The notes under the pieces: generated by a model
What the model saw: only the letters and a program-made list of their open reading frames with translations
What the model was told of the DNA's origin: nothing
The model's database searches: none
Origin: Alphaproteobacteria bacterium
GTDB lineage: Bacteria > Pseudomonadota > Alphaproteobacteria > Rhizobiales > Aestuariivirgaceae
DNA length: 64,000 nucleotides
Direction: 5' to 3'
Assembly: GCA_028868695.1 (NCBI GenBank)
Contig: JAGWTZ010000011.1
Coordinates: 1-64,000 of the forward strand
Made by a program: the position numbers and the translations under genes
Shown: positions 36,706-45,628 of the stretch, piece after piece
Position numbering within the stretch: the stretch's first letter is position 1
Layout of the letters: every line of letters begins with the position of its first letter

Positions 36706-37224
36706 CTAAAGCCTTCCCAGCTTGCCGGCCTTCTGGAACTTCTTGACGACGCGGTCGCGCTTCAGCTTGGAAATATAGTCAATGAACAGCACGCCGTTGA
36801 GGTGGTCAATCTCGTGCTGCAGGCAGGTGGCCATGACGCCATTGGCATGGATTTCCATGGCCTCGCCATGGCGGTCGAGATAGCGCACCTTCACCTCGGC
36901 GGGGCGCTCCACCATTTCATAGAAATCGGGGATGGAGAGGCAGCCTTCCTCATAGTCGCTGCGGGCGTCGGAAGCCCAGACAATCTCCGGGTTGGCGAGG
37001 AACAGCGGCTTGGGGGCCTCGCCCTCGCGGGAAATGTCGATGACGATCTGGCGCAGGGGAACCCCCACCTGGATCGCGGCCAGGCCGATGCCCGGCGCGT
37101 CATACATGGTTTCCAGCATGTCATCGAACAGCTTGCGGGCGGCCTCATCCACGGCTTTCAGGGGCGTGGAGTGCTGGCGCAGGATTTTCTCATCCGGCAA
37201 GGTGATGATGGGCTTGATCGTCAT
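36706..37224 (-). CDS. def: Peptide deformylase
   Basis: 172 residues from ATG 37224. Three family motifs are intact: [17 protein letters not shown] and QHEIDHLNG (Cys and two His bind iron or zinc). Removes the N-formyl group from nascent proteins. The upstream in-frame part to 37296 is rejected. Divergent from the SRP RNA gene, with about 80 bp between. Confidence 0.97.
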   Translation of the reverse strand: MTIKPIITLPDEKILRQHSTPLKAVDEAARKLFDDMLETMYDAPGIGLAAIQVGVPLRQIVIDISREGEAPKPLFLANPEIVWASDARSDYEEGCLSIPDFYEMVERPAEVKVRYLDRHGEAMEIHANGVMATCLQHEIDHLNGVLFIDYISKLKRDRVVKKFQKAGKLGRL

Positions 37225-37304
37225 GGGGCTGAAATAGGCGAGGCGGGGCCAAGGGTCAACGGGCCGGGGCTTGCCTTTTGGCCCCTGCCAGCCCATATAG
37301 CGCC

Positions 37305-37405
37305 CCGGGAGGTTGGCCTGCGGACGTGACGCTCGCCAACCGGGTCAGGGCCGGAAGGCAGCAGCCCCAACGAGCCTGTTATGGGTTGCTCGTCCAGCCT
37401 CCCAC
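37305..37405 (+). ncRNA. ffs: Signal recognition particle RNA (small bacterial SRP / 4.5S type)
   Basis: About 100 nt. Terminal stem GGGAGG (37307-37312) pairs with CCTCCC (37398-37403). The conserved apical domain is intact: GGTCAGG, GCCGGAAGGCAGCAGCCC (37345-37365 area), with the GGAA tetraloop and the asymmetric AGCAGCC loop that bind Ffh. Immediately upstream of dnaX, its normal place in rhizobia. Exact ends are inferred from the stem. Confidence 0.93.
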
Positions 37406-37470
37406 TTTATCCCTTCAAACCTATCTTTTCTTTCCCCTTGGCCCTGCCATGGGCTAAACCCGCTTGCGAC

Positions 37471-39153
37471 ATGACTGAGCAACCCGCCTATCGCGTTCTG
37501 GCCCGGAAATACCGGCCGAAGGAGTTTTCTGACCTCATCGGCCAGGAAGCGATGGTGCGCACCCTGCAGAACGCCTTCGCCACCGGGCGCATCGCCCAGG
37601 CCTATATGCTCACTGGCCTGCGCGGCATTGGCAAGACGACGACGGCGCGGCTGATTGCCCGGGCGCTGAACTACCCCGCCGGCCCCTCCATGGAGATGCC
37701 GGAGCTGACGGCGCAATGCGAGGCCATTCTCGAATCCCGGCACATGGACGTGATTGAGATGGACGCCGCCTCCAACACGGGCGTTGATAACATGCGCGAG
37801 ATCATCGACTCGGTGCGCTATGCGCCGGTTCAGGCGCGCTACAAGGTTTACATCATCGACGAAGTGCACATGCTTTCGAAAAGCGCGTTCAACGCGCTGC
37901 TCAAGACGCTGGAAGAGCCGCCGCCGCATGTGAAATTCATTTTCGCGACCACTGAAATCCGCAAGGTTCCCGTCACCATCCTGTCGCGCTGCCAGCGCTT
38001 TGACCTGCGGCGCATGGATGCCGCCACGCTGGTTTCGCATTATGGCAAGATCTGCCGGCTTGAGGCTGTGGACGCCGAGGAAGAGGCGCTGCGGCTGATT
38101 TCCCGCGCCGCCGAAGGCAGCGTGCGCGACGGGCTTTCGCTGCTCGACCAGGCGATTGCCTATGGCGACGGCAAAGTGAAGACAGCCGATGTGATGGCCA
38201 TGCTGGGCCTCATGGACAAGGGCCAGGTGGTGGCGCTGTTCGACGCCGTGATGGCGGGCGATGTGGCGCGCGCGCTGGGCGAGGTGGACAAGCAATACCA
38301 GGCGGGCGGCGACCCTGAAACCATCCTCACCGATCTGGCTGATTTCGTGCACTGGGTGACGCGCCTCAAGGTGGTGCCAAGCTCGGCTGCGGCGGATGGC
38401 TCGCGCACCGAGGATGAGAAGACGCGCGGCAGCGATTTCGCCAAGCGGCTTTCCATGGCGCATCTCACGCGCGCCTGGCAGATGCTGCTCAAGGGCATTT
38501 CCGAAACCGTGCTGGCCGCGCAGCCGATCAAGGCGGTGGAGATGGTGGTGATCCGGCTTGCCCATGCCGCCAACCTTCCTTCCGGCGATGAGCTGATGAA
38601 GCAGGTGCAGGAAGGCCGTGCAAATGCGCCGCGGGTTGCACCTTCGCTGGTGCCGCCGGTGACGCATGCGCCAGTGATGGAGGCGCGGGCGGTTTCGCAA
38701 GTGCAGCCGCAAGGCAATGGCGCAACAGCCGAGGCCAATGGCGGCGCGCCGCGCGCCTTCAAGAGCTTTGCGGATGTGATCGCGCTGGCGGCGGAGCGGC
38801 GCGACATCAAGTTCAAATCCGATCTTGAGCGCCATGTGCGCCCGGTGAGCGTGGCCGATGGCAAGATCGAGATTGCGCTGGAAGCCGGGGCGGAACCCGG
38901 CCTTGCCAATGAGATGGCGCGCAAGCTGGATCAGTGGACCGGCCGGCGATGGATCGTGGCCGTGGCCAAGACCGGCGGCGAGGCCACCGTGGCCCAGCTG
39001 CGCAAGGAGGCCAAGGATTCAGCCTTCAAATGGGCCAAGGCGCAGAAGGATGTTCAGGCCGTTCTGAAGGCCTTTCCGGGCGCGGAAATCCTGAACGTGA
39101 CCGACGTTGAAACTTTGGGAAGTGTGGAAGAGACGGATGAAGAATCTCGCTGA
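37471..39153 (+). CDS. dnaX: DNA polymerase III subunit tau (and gamma)
   Basis: 560 residues from ATG 37471. Clamp-loader ATPase with Walker A GLRGIGKTT (49-57), Walker B YIIDEVHMLS, and the SRC arginine-finger motif ILSRCQRFD. The region that carries zinc cysteines in E. coli has only one Cys here (LTAQCEAIL), common in alphaproteobacteria. A Pro/Ala linker (about 395-435) leads to the tau C-terminal domain. The frame to 37381 would run into SRP RNA and is rejected. Overlaps the ybaB start by 17 bp. Confidence 0.96.
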   Translation: MTEQPAYRVLARKYRPKEFSDLIGQEAMVRTLQNAFATGRIAQAYMLTGLRGIGKTTTARLIARALNYPAGPSMEMPELTAQCEAILESRHMDVIEMDAASNTGVDNMREIIDSVRYAPVQARYKVYIIDEVHMLSKSAFNALLKTLEEPPPHVKFIFATTEIRKVPVTILSRCQRFDLRRMDAATLVSHYGKICRLEAVDAEEEALRLISRAAEGSVRDGLSLLDQAIAYGDGKVKTADVMAMLGLMDKGQVVALFDAVMAGDVARALGEVDKQYQAGGDPETILTDLADFVHWVTRLKVVPSSAAADGSRTEDEKTRGSDFAKRLSMAHLTRAWQMLLKGISETVLAAQPIKAVEMVVIRLAHAANLPSGDELMKQVQEGRANAPRVAPSLVPPVTHAPVMEARAVSQVQPQGNGATAEANGGAPRAFKSFADVIALAAERRDIKFKSDLERHVRPVSVADGKIEIALEAGAEPGLANEMARKLDQWTGRRWIVAVAKTGGEATVAQLRKEAKDSAFKWAKAQKDVQAVLKAFPGAEILNVTDVETLGSVEETDEESR

Positions 39154-39460
39154 CATCATGAAGCAGGCCGGGCAGATGCAGGCCAAGATGGCCGACATGC
39201 AGGCGCGGCTGGAGCAGGTTTTCGTGGAAGGCCAATCCGGCGGCGGGCTTGTGAAGGTGAGGATGTCGGCCAAGTTCGCGGTGAGCGGAGTGGTGATCGA
39301 CGCCTCGCTGCTGAAGCCCGAGGAAAAGGAAATCCTTGAGGACCTGCTGATGGCCGCGCTCAACGACGCCAAGGGCAAGGCGGAGGCGGCTGCCGCTGAC
39401 GAGATGAAATCGCTCACGGCGGGCCTGCCGCTGCCGCCCGGCTTCAAGCTGCCGTTCTAG
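39137..39460 (+). CDS. ybaB: YbaB/EbfC nucleoid-associated protein
   Basis: 107 residues from ATG 39137. Starts MKNLADIMKQAGQMQAKMADMQ (coiled helix) and has GGLVKVRMSAKFAVSGVVID, the DNA-binding dimer core. C-terminal GLPLPPGFKLPF is typical. Overlaps dnaX by 17 bp and is followed by recR after 3 bp. Confidence 0.96.
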   Translation: MKNLADIMKQAGQMQAKMADMQARLEQVFVEGQSGGGLVKVRMSAKFAVSGVVIDASLLKPEEKEILEDLLMAALNDAKGKAEAAAADEMKSLTAGLPLPPGFKLPF

Positions 39461-39463
39461 TTC

Positions 39464-40066
39464 ATGAAGCGCCAGGCCGGGCCGGAGATTGAACGGTTGA
39501 TCCAGCTTCTGGCCAAGGTGCCGGGGCTGGGGCCGCGTTCGGCGCGGCGCGCCGTGCTGCATCTTGTCAAGAACCGCGACAAGCTTCTGGCGCCGCTGGC
39601 CGCCGCGCTGGCGGACGCGCATGACAAGGTTTCGGCCTGTTCGGTGTGCGGCAATGTCGACACGCTGGACCCCTGCACCATTTGTTCTGACCCAAGGCGG
39701 GACAAATCCACGCTTTGCGTGGTGGAAGAAGTGGGCGATCTCTGGGCGCTGGAGCGGGCCGGGGCGTGGAACGGGCAATATCATGTGCTGGGCGGGACGC
39801 TTTCGGCGCTGGCCGGGGTGCGGCCCGAGGACCTGGACATCGACAAGCTGGTTTCGCGCTGCGCCTCGGGCGAAATCAAGGAAGTGGTGCTGGCCAACAA
39901 CGCCACCGTGGAGGGCCAGACCACGGCGCATTACATCACCGACCGGCTGAAGAAGCTTGGGGTTTCCACCTCACGGCTTGCCCATGGCGTGCCGGTGGGT
40001 GGCGAGCTGGACTACCTTGATGAAGGCACGCTGACGCAAGCCATGCGGGCCAGGCGGCCGTTCTAG
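39464..40066 (+). CDS. recR: Recombination protein RecR
   Basis: 200 residues. Helix-hairpin-helix region [13 protein letters not shown], zinc finger with cysteines 59, 62, 71 and 74 (CSVCG...CTIC), and Toprim motif [13 protein letters not shown]. Works with RecO and RecF to load RecA at gaps. Last gene of dnaX-ybaB-recR. Confidence 0.97.
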   Translation: MKRQAGPEIERLIQLLAKVPGLGPRSARRAVLHLVKNRDKLLAPLAAALADAHDKVSACSVCGNVDTLDPCTICSDPRRDKSTLCVVEEVGDLWALERAGAWNGQYHVLGGTLSALAGVRPEDLDIDKLVSRCASGEIKEVVLANNATVEGQTTAHYITDRLKKLGVSTSRLAHGVPVGGELDYLDEGTLTQAMRARRPF

Positions 40067-40207
40067 CCCCAGCCTGGGACAGGCTGTTAACTTCTCCTAA
40101 ACCTTAAACTGTGCCCGCGCCCGCGCCTCGCCCCGGCTGGAGCGGCGCTTGCTCCCCTCATCCTCAAACAGCCGGCCCTGTGCCGGAATGGAGCAAGGGT
40201 CGCGAGC

Positions 40208-41467
40208 ATGGTTAAATTTCTGGATCAGGCCAAGGGTTTTGCGGGCAACGCCAGGGGCAATGTGGCGGTGCTGTTTGCACTTTCTGCCATTCCGGTTTTT
40301 GCGGCAGTGGGGGCGGGCGTGGATTTCTCGCGCTATGTGGCCATTGAAACCCAGCTGAATGCGGCGCTGGATGCCGCCAGCCTTGCTGCTGCAACAGCCC
40401 CCGCCGCCAGCAGCGATGTGCAGCGTCAGGACATTGCCAAGAAGGCCTTTGACGCCAACATGGCAGGCGGCGCTGCCACCGATCTGTCGACGACATCCAG
40501 CTTCACCATCAAGAATGGCGTTGTGACCGGCGAGGCCCATGCCGACATGGCGACGATGCTGCTCAACATTGTTGGCCTCACCAATTTTGATGTGGTGGCG
40601 CGCAATGAAGTGGCCCTGCCTTCAGCCAAGAAGGCGGAAGTGGCCTTTGTGCTCGACTATTCCGGCTCGATGGCGGACCCTGCCGGCGGCCAGATCAAGT
40701 ATCAGGCCATGGGCCAGGCGGCCACCAAGCTGATCCACACGCTTTCCACGCAGGCGCCGGGGAAAGTGAAATACGCGCTCGTGCCATTTTCACAGGCTGT
40801 CTATGTGACGCTGCCTTCAGGCTATGTGAAGGGGGCCAGCGGCACAAGCTGGACCGGCTGCACGCAGGACCGGCAATATCCTTATAACCTCACCGACACA
40901 GCACCTGATGTGGGCAATGACGCCAGCAAGTGGGGCCAGCCGATGGTGGCGCATCCGTGGAAATCCTCCTGCAGCGATTACGCCAACCAGCACCTTGTGG
41001 TGCGGCCGCTGACCACTGACTATGCTGGGCTGAAGGCGCAGATCGCCAGCATGACGCCCTATCAGAACACCCACATCGCGCTGGGCGCCGAATTTGGCTA
41101 TCAGATCCTCTCGCCCAATGGCGCCTTCACCGGGGCCACGGCCTATGGCGACAAAACCACGAGCAAGTTCATGGTGATCCTGACCGATGGCATGCAGACG
41201 GAGCCGGCCTTCGGCCCGGGCGGCAGCCGCACGGTTGCGCAAGGCGACAGCAACCTCGAAAGCATCTGCGCCAATGCCAAGGCCTCGGGCATCACCATCG
41301 TGACACTGGCCTATGACCTCTATGACACCTCGCAGCGCAAGCGCCTGCAGAATTGCGCTTCCGACCCCAATGCCGATTTCTTCGTAGTGAACAGCGGCAA
41401 GGACGTGGCGGCGGCCTTTGAGGCGATCACCGCGGCGATCAACCAGACCGTTTATCTGAGCAAGTAA
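40208..41467 (+). CDS. TadG-like pilus-associated protein with VWA domain
   Basis: 419 residues. N-terminal TadE/TadG-like membrane segment (NARGNVAVLFALSAIPVFAAVGAGVDFSR), an Ala-rich helix, then a von Willebrand A domain with MIDAS motif D-x-S-x-S at Asp150-Ser154 (LDYSGSM) and a later ILTDGMQ. Two Cys pairs may form disulphides in the periplasm. Such proteins accompany Flp/Tad pili, but no other tad gene is in the window. Alone between recR and selO, with 141 bp upstream. Confidence 0.88.
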   Translation: MVKFLDQAKGFAGNARGNVAVLFALSAIPVFAAVGAGVDFSRYVAIETQLNAALDAASLAAATAPAASSDVQRQDIAKKAFDANMAGGAATDLSTTSSFTIKNGVVTGEAHADMATMLLNIVGLTNFDVVARNEVALPSAKKAEVAFVLDYSGSMADPAGGQIKYQAMGQAATKLIHTLSTQAPGKVKYALVPFSQAVYVTLPSGYVKGASGTSWTGCTQDRQYPYNLTDTAPDVGNDASKWGQPMVAHPWKSSCSDYANQHLVVRPLTTDYAGLKAQIASMTPYQNTHIALGAEFGYQILSPNGAFTGATAYGDKTTSKFMVILTDGMQTEPAFGPGGSRTVAQGDSNLESICANAKASGITIVTLAYDLYDTSQRKRLQNCASDPNADFFVVNSGKDVAAAFEAITAAINQTVYLSK

Positions 41468-41507
41468 AACCCCTTCACAGGCGGGCCGCCGCGCCTATAT
41501 TCGGCGC

Positions 41508-42938
41508 ATGCCCGCACCGCACATCACCCAAAGCTATGCCGCCCTGCCCGGCATCCTGCATGCGCCGGCCGCCTTGCTGCCGGTGGCATCGGCCCAGCTG
41601 ATTATCGCCAATGACGCGCTGGCAGCGGAATTGGGCATTGCCCGCGACTGGCTGCACGGGCCGGAGGCTCTGGCGCTTCTCTCTGGCAATGCCGCAGCGG
41701 CGCATGGCCAGCCCCTGGCCATGGCCTATGCTGGCCACCAGTTCGGCGGCTTCAACCCAAGCCTCGGCGATGGCCGCGCCATGCTGCTTGGCGATGTGGC
41801 GGCGGCAGACGGCACGCGGCGGGAGCTGCATCTCAAGGGCACGGGGCGCACGGTGTTCTCACGCGGGGCCGATGGCCGCGCCACGCTTTCAGCCATGTTG
41901 CGCGAATATGTGGTGAGCGAGGCGATGGCCGCACTTGGCGTGCCCACCACGCGCTCACTGGCGGTGGTGGCCACGGGCGAGCAAGTGTGGCGGCAGCGGC
42001 CAGAGCCGGGCGCGGTTCTCACCCGGGTGGCCACCAGCCATGTGCGGGTGGGCACGTTCCAATATCTGGCGGCGCGCGGCGATGTGGCGGCGGTGCAAAG
42101 CCTGATGGAGCATGAGATTGCCCGGCACATGCCCGGCGTTTCCGGGCCGCGAGCCTTTCTGGCGCAGGTGATTGCACGGCAGGCGCGGCTGATTGCACAG
42201 TGGATGAGCTTCGGCTTCATCCATGGCGTGATGAACACCGACAACATGCAGATCGCCGGCGAAACGATTGACTATGGCCCTTGCGCCTTCATGGACGGGT
42301 TTGACCCGCAGAAGGTGTTCTCCTCGATCGATGATTATGGCCGCTATGCCTATGACAAGCAGCCGGTTGTGGCGCTGTGGAATTTGACGCGGCTGGCTGA
42401 ATGCCTGCTGCCGCTGCTGGCGGAGGACAAGGACGCGGCAGTGAAGATCGCTGAGGCCAAGCTTGCGCTGTTCATGCCGCAGTTTGAGGCGGCGTTTGAG
42501 CGGCGCATGCTGGCCAAGCTGGGCATTGCCGATGTGGCGCAGGCCGCCTTCATCACCAAGACCCTGCAACAGATGGCCAATGCGCGGGCGGATTTCACGC
42601 GCTTCTTCACAGCGCTGACGCGGCATGTGGCAGGCGAGGGTGTGGACCTCGCTGCCCACTTCACCTCGCCACAGGCCTTGGCGGAATGGCAGGCGGAGTG
42701 GGAAAGCTTGCGCAGCGCAAATGCGCTGGCGCTGATGCGGGCGCACAACCCGGTTTACATCGCACGCAACCACCGCGTGGAAGCAGCCCTGCGCGCCGCG
42801 GAAGACGGCAACCTGCTGCCGTTGCACCAATTGCTGCTGGCGGTGCAAAAGCCATTTGAGGCGCGCGCAGAACTTGAGGCTTTTGAAGCCGCGCCGGGGC
42901 CGCAGGAAGAAGTGCTGCAAACCTTTTGCGGAACGTGA
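41508..42938 (+). CDS. selO: Protein adenylyltransferase SelO (YdiU)
   Basis: 476 residues; pseudokinase that transfers AMP to proteins. Family motifs are YAGHQFGGFNPSLGDGRAM, LKGTGRTVFSRGADGRA, the active-site HGVMNTDNM and the DYGPCAFMD (DFG-equivalent), and the terminal TFCGT. The penultimate-Cys end CGT is a family mark where some bacteria use selenocysteine-like redox chemistry. Starts 40 bp after the TadG-like gene, but function seems unrelated. Confidence 0.95.
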   Translation: MPAPHITQSYAALPGILHAPAALLPVASAQLIIANDALAAELGIARDWLHGPEALALLSGNAAAAHGQPLAMAYAGHQFGGFNPSLGDGRAMLLGDVAAADGTRRELHLKGTGRTVFSRGADGRATLSAMLREYVVSEAMAALGVPTTRSLAVVATGEQVWRQRPEPGAVLTRVATSHVRVGTFQYLAARGDVAAVQSLMEHEIARHMPGVSGPRAFLAQVIARQARLIAQWMSFGFIHGVMNTDNMQIAGETIDYGPCAFMDGFDPQKVFSSIDDYGRYAYDKQPVVALWNLTRLAECLLPLLAEDKDAAVKIAEAKLALFMPQFEAAFERRMLAKLGIADVAQAAFITKTLQQMANARADFTRFFTALTRHVAGEGVDLAAHFTSPQALAEWQAEWESLRSANALALMRAHNPVYIARNHRVEAALRAAEDGNLLPLHQLLLAVQKPFEARAELEAFEAAPGPQEEVLQTFCGT

Positions 42939-42941
42939 TGC

Positions 42942-44087
42942 CTACTTGATCAGCCGCGGGCGCGGAGCCACGGACTGGGCCTCTTCCAATTCCAGGCTTT
43001 CGATCTTTTCGGCGCGGCGCACGATCTTGTCCGCCGATGTGCCAAGCTGGTCGAGATCGCCGCTGGTCTGGGCAAAGTGCTTCTTGAGGTTGCCGATGCG
43101 CTCGTTCATGCGGTTCACATCTTCGAGCAGCTTCACCACCTCGGCCTGAATGACGCCTGCCTGCTCGCGCATGGCCGCATCGCGCACGATGGCCTGCATG
43201 GTCTGGATCAGCAGCATCAGCACATTGGGCGAAGCGAGGATGACGCGGGAGCGGTGGGCGCGCTGCACCACATCTTCGAAGCGCTCATTGATCTCGACAT
43301 AGACCGACTCCGACGGCACAAACATGATGGCCGTTTCGTGGGTTTCGCCATTGATCAGGTATTTCTCGGAAATGTCCTTCACATGCTTCATGACATCGCT
43401 CTTGAGGCGGGCCTCGGCCTCGCGGCGCGAGGTTTCGTCCACCGCCTCGCGCATGTCGTTATAGGCCTCGAGCGGGAACTTGGCGTCGATCACCAGCTTG
43501 AGGTTTGAATCCGGCAGGCTGATCAGGCAATCAGGCCGCGTGCCGTTCGAAAGTGTGCCCTGAAAGGCATAGGCCCTGGCATGCAGGCCATCGGAAATGA
43601 TCGCCTCCATGCGGCCCTGGCCGAATGCGCCACGGGTTTGCTTGTTGGCGAGAATGTCCTTGAGCGTGAGCATTTCGCCGGACAGCGTGGCAAGGTTGCT
43701 TTGCGCGGCATCAATCACCGCAAGGCGCTCATTCAACTGGCTCAGGGATTGCGCGGTGCGCTGCGATTGGTCGGCAAGGCCTTGGCCCACACGGTGGCTC
43801 ACCGCCTCCAGCCGTTCATCCAGCGCCATCTGCAAATGCACCTGGTTGTTCTGGGTTTGCGCGGAAAACTGGTTGAGCATGCCGGAAAGCTCGGCGAGAC
43901 GGTATTCCAAATCAGCGTTGCGGGCCTGGGCTTCCTGGCGCTCGGCCGTGCGGCCGCTTTGCGCGCGCCAAGCAAGAACCAGCACAATGAGCAACAGGAT
44001 GAACAGCGCGGCGGCGCCATATTCAACAACATCAAGCAGGCCGAAACTGTGCGTGCCGATTTGAATGACAGTGGGATTGAACAGCAT
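42942..44087 (-). CDS. rmuC: DNA recombination protein RmuC
   Basis: 381 residues. One N-terminal membrane helix (about 20-40, ALFILLLIVLVLAW), a long coiled-coil (50-120), then the RmuC nuclease-like domain with PDCLISLPDSNLKLVIDAKFPLE and AIMFVPSESVYVE. Role: limits inversions at short repeats. Convergent with selO, 3 bp between stops. A hairpin with T-run sits 32 bp upstream of the start. Confidence 0.94.
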   Translation of the reverse strand: MLFNPTVIQIGTHSFGLLDVVEYGAAALFILLLIVLVLAWRAQSGRTAERQEAQARNADLEYRLAELSGMLNQFSAQTQNNQVHLQMALDERLEAVSHRVGQGLADQSQRTAQSLSQLNERLAVIDAAQSNLATLSGEMLTLKDILANKQTRGAFGQGRMEAIISDGLHARAYAFQGTLSNGTRPDCLISLPDSNLKLVIDAKFPLEAYNDMREAVDETSRREAEARLKSDVMKHVKDISEKYLINGETHETAIMFVPSESVYVEINERFEDVVQRAHRSRVILASPNVLMLLIQTMQAIVRDAAMREQAGVIQAEVVKLLEDVNRMNERIGNLKKHFAQTSGDLDQLGTSADKIVRRAEKIESLELEEAQSVAPRPRLIK

Positions 44088-44118
44088 GGCCCAAGCCTAG
44101 CAGATTCGGGCGCTGGGG

Positions 44119-44174
44119 AAAAACGCCCCGCCAAATGAAGCGGGGCCCGGCCACCGACTGGGTGACTGGGCCCC
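44119..44174 (-). terminator. Terminator or attenuator hairpins upstream of rmuC
   Basis: On the minus strand an intrinsic terminator is formed by GCCCCGC / GCGGGGC (44125-44146) followed by TTTTT. A second stem, GGGGCCC / GGGCCCC (44142-44174), uses part of the same bases, so the two folds exclude each other. It could end the upstream pepA-marR-nlpC transcript, end a small RNA from 44150-44342, or act as attenuator for rmuC. The rest of the 255-bp gap (44088-44342) has no convincing gene. Confidence 0.6.
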
Positions 44175-44342
44175 TGATCCATGACAACTCGGGACGGCGA
44201 CAGGAGCTGACACGGACCGTCTTTGGGGATCAACCTTGGGAAAGCGAAACTTGTTTGATCTGCTTTCACCGGTTGTTCCGATGAGGTGCAGAGTGGCTTT
44301 GAATCGCGGCGTCAAAGCAGCGCGAAACTGGCGCGTGCAAGG

Positions 44343-45209
44343 TTATTTTGCGGCAGGATTGGGGCTTTTCGCTGACAGGCGCCTGACAGCGGAAACAGGC
44401 TTCTCACTGCGGGCCACGGCCGCGGCCAAGGGCTCGGATGTCACCATCATGAAATGTCCATTGGCATGAAGGAGTTGCGTTGCCGATTGCATGATGCCGA
44501 CATGGCCGGGCCAGAAAATGAGATCACCACGGCGCAAGTTTGAATCAATAGCAATGGCTTCGCCCAATTGTTTTTCCTGCATGTCCGAATCACGCGGGCA
44601 AATGATTCCCGAGGCGTGCAGCGCGCTTTGCACGAGGCCTGAGCAATCGGTGCCCGCGCAAGTCTTGCCGCCCCAGAGGTAAGGCACATGCAAGAACTTT
44701 TCCGCGACGGTGACGAAATCACTTTCGGGCTTTTCAACCGCGCTGAGATGGCCGGCGAAGACCGCGCCACCGCTTTCAAGAAGCGCGTAGTTGCCTTGCA
44801 CTTCTTTCACGGCCACTTCGCTGTTCATGTAAAGCGCAGTTGCGGGCTGGGATTTCAAATCTGGCTTGGGAAACCGCCAAGTGGAAACATTGCTCACGCG
44901 GTGCGTTGCCGTTGCGTGAGATGGCGCGGCCAGCGCGGCCTCGCGCACATAACCGACATAGCCATCGCGCGAGAGCTGCACCCAGGCCCAGCCCGTCTTG
45001 CGCTCAAACACATGGCATGTTTCACCCTGCAGCGCCTGGGTGAGTTGCATGGCGGTTTCGTCCGGGCGCTTGTGCACCGGGGCAACGCCCACGCACACTT
45101 GCGCTGGCGTGGCTTTCACCCAATGGCTGGCTTCAACCTTGCCCCGCAAGCTCTCATCGGCAAGGTCTTCGCGGCAGGCATGCAGGCGGGCATCAAGCGT
45201 GGACATCAT
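44343..45209 (-). CDS. NlpC/P60-family peptidoglycan peptidase (C40)
   Basis: 288 residues from ATG 45209. Two SH3-like segments (about 36-90 and 112-155) are followed by the C40 domain: Cys189 in GTDCSGLVQ, His236 in WPGHVGIM, and a third polar residue His248 or His252 in LLHANGHFMMV. Family members cut gamma-D-Glu-mDAP bonds in cell-wall peptides. No signal peptide is visible, so it may act on imported muropeptides. Start shares a base with the marR stop, so translation is coupled. Confidence 0.92.
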   Translation of the reverse strand: MMSTLDARLHACREDLADESLRGKVEASHWVKATPAQVCVGVAPVHKRPDETAMQLTQALQGETCHVFERKTGWAWVQLSRDGYVGYVREAALAAPSHATATHRVSNVSTWRFPKPDLKSQPATALYMNSEVAVKEVQGNYALLESGGAVFAGHLSAVEKPESDFVTVAEKFLHVPYLWGGKTCAGTDCSGLVQSALHASGIICPRDSDMQEKQLGEAIAIDSNLRRGDLIFWPGHVGIMQSATQLLHANGHFMMVTSEPLAAAVARSEKPVSAVRRLSAKSPNPAAK

Positions 45210-45553
45210 CAAATGGCTTTCGATACGGAGGAGACAGTGTCTCCCAGGCGTTCAAGATAGAGCGCACCCTTTACCGTTCTCTGAATGAGCACGTTGCGCA
45301 GATCCTTGTCATCGCGGCGGCGGGTGACGAGACCGAGCTTGCCCATGGCATCAAGGGCGCGGGTGATCACCGGCTTCGAGACATTGAGCTTGGCGGCAAG
45401 GCCGCGCACGGTGTGGGGCGGCGGCTCAAGATAAATCGAGAGTAGAATGGTCATCTGGCGCACGGAAAGATCGGCCTCTTCGTCCTTCACCTGGGCGAGG
45501 CCAACATCATGCCACAGGCGCAAGGCCTGCGAGGTGGAAAGCGGATGCAACAC
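45209..45553 (-). CDS. MarR-family winged-helix regulator
   Basis: 114 residues from GTG 45553 (a TTG one codon later is also possible). Winged-helix region HTVRGLAAKLNVSKPVITRALDAMGKLGLVTRRRDDKD is a clear MarR DNA-binding core; the dimer helices at both ends are short. Located between an M17 aminopeptidase gene and the NlpC/P60 gene on the same strand; this trio is frequent in rhizobia. Ligand unknown. Confidence 0.9.
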   Translation of the reverse strand: MLHPLSTSQALRLWHDVGLAQVKDEEADLSVRQMTILLSIYLEPPPHTVRGLAAKLNVSKPVITRALDAMGKLGLVTRRRDDKDLRNVLIQRTVKGALYLERLGDTVSSVSKAI

Positions 45554-45628
45554 GGGCGTTCCCCTGATTGTTACGGCTCCGTTCCAGTTATCGGCAAATG
45601 CGCCGGCTTGGCAAGCGGATTCATCACC

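Noticed and set aside
44236-44469. A 77-codon plus-strand frame upstream of rmuC
   Set aside because: Overlaps the 3' end of the NlpC/P60 gene, has no family similarity and no clear ribosome-binding site.
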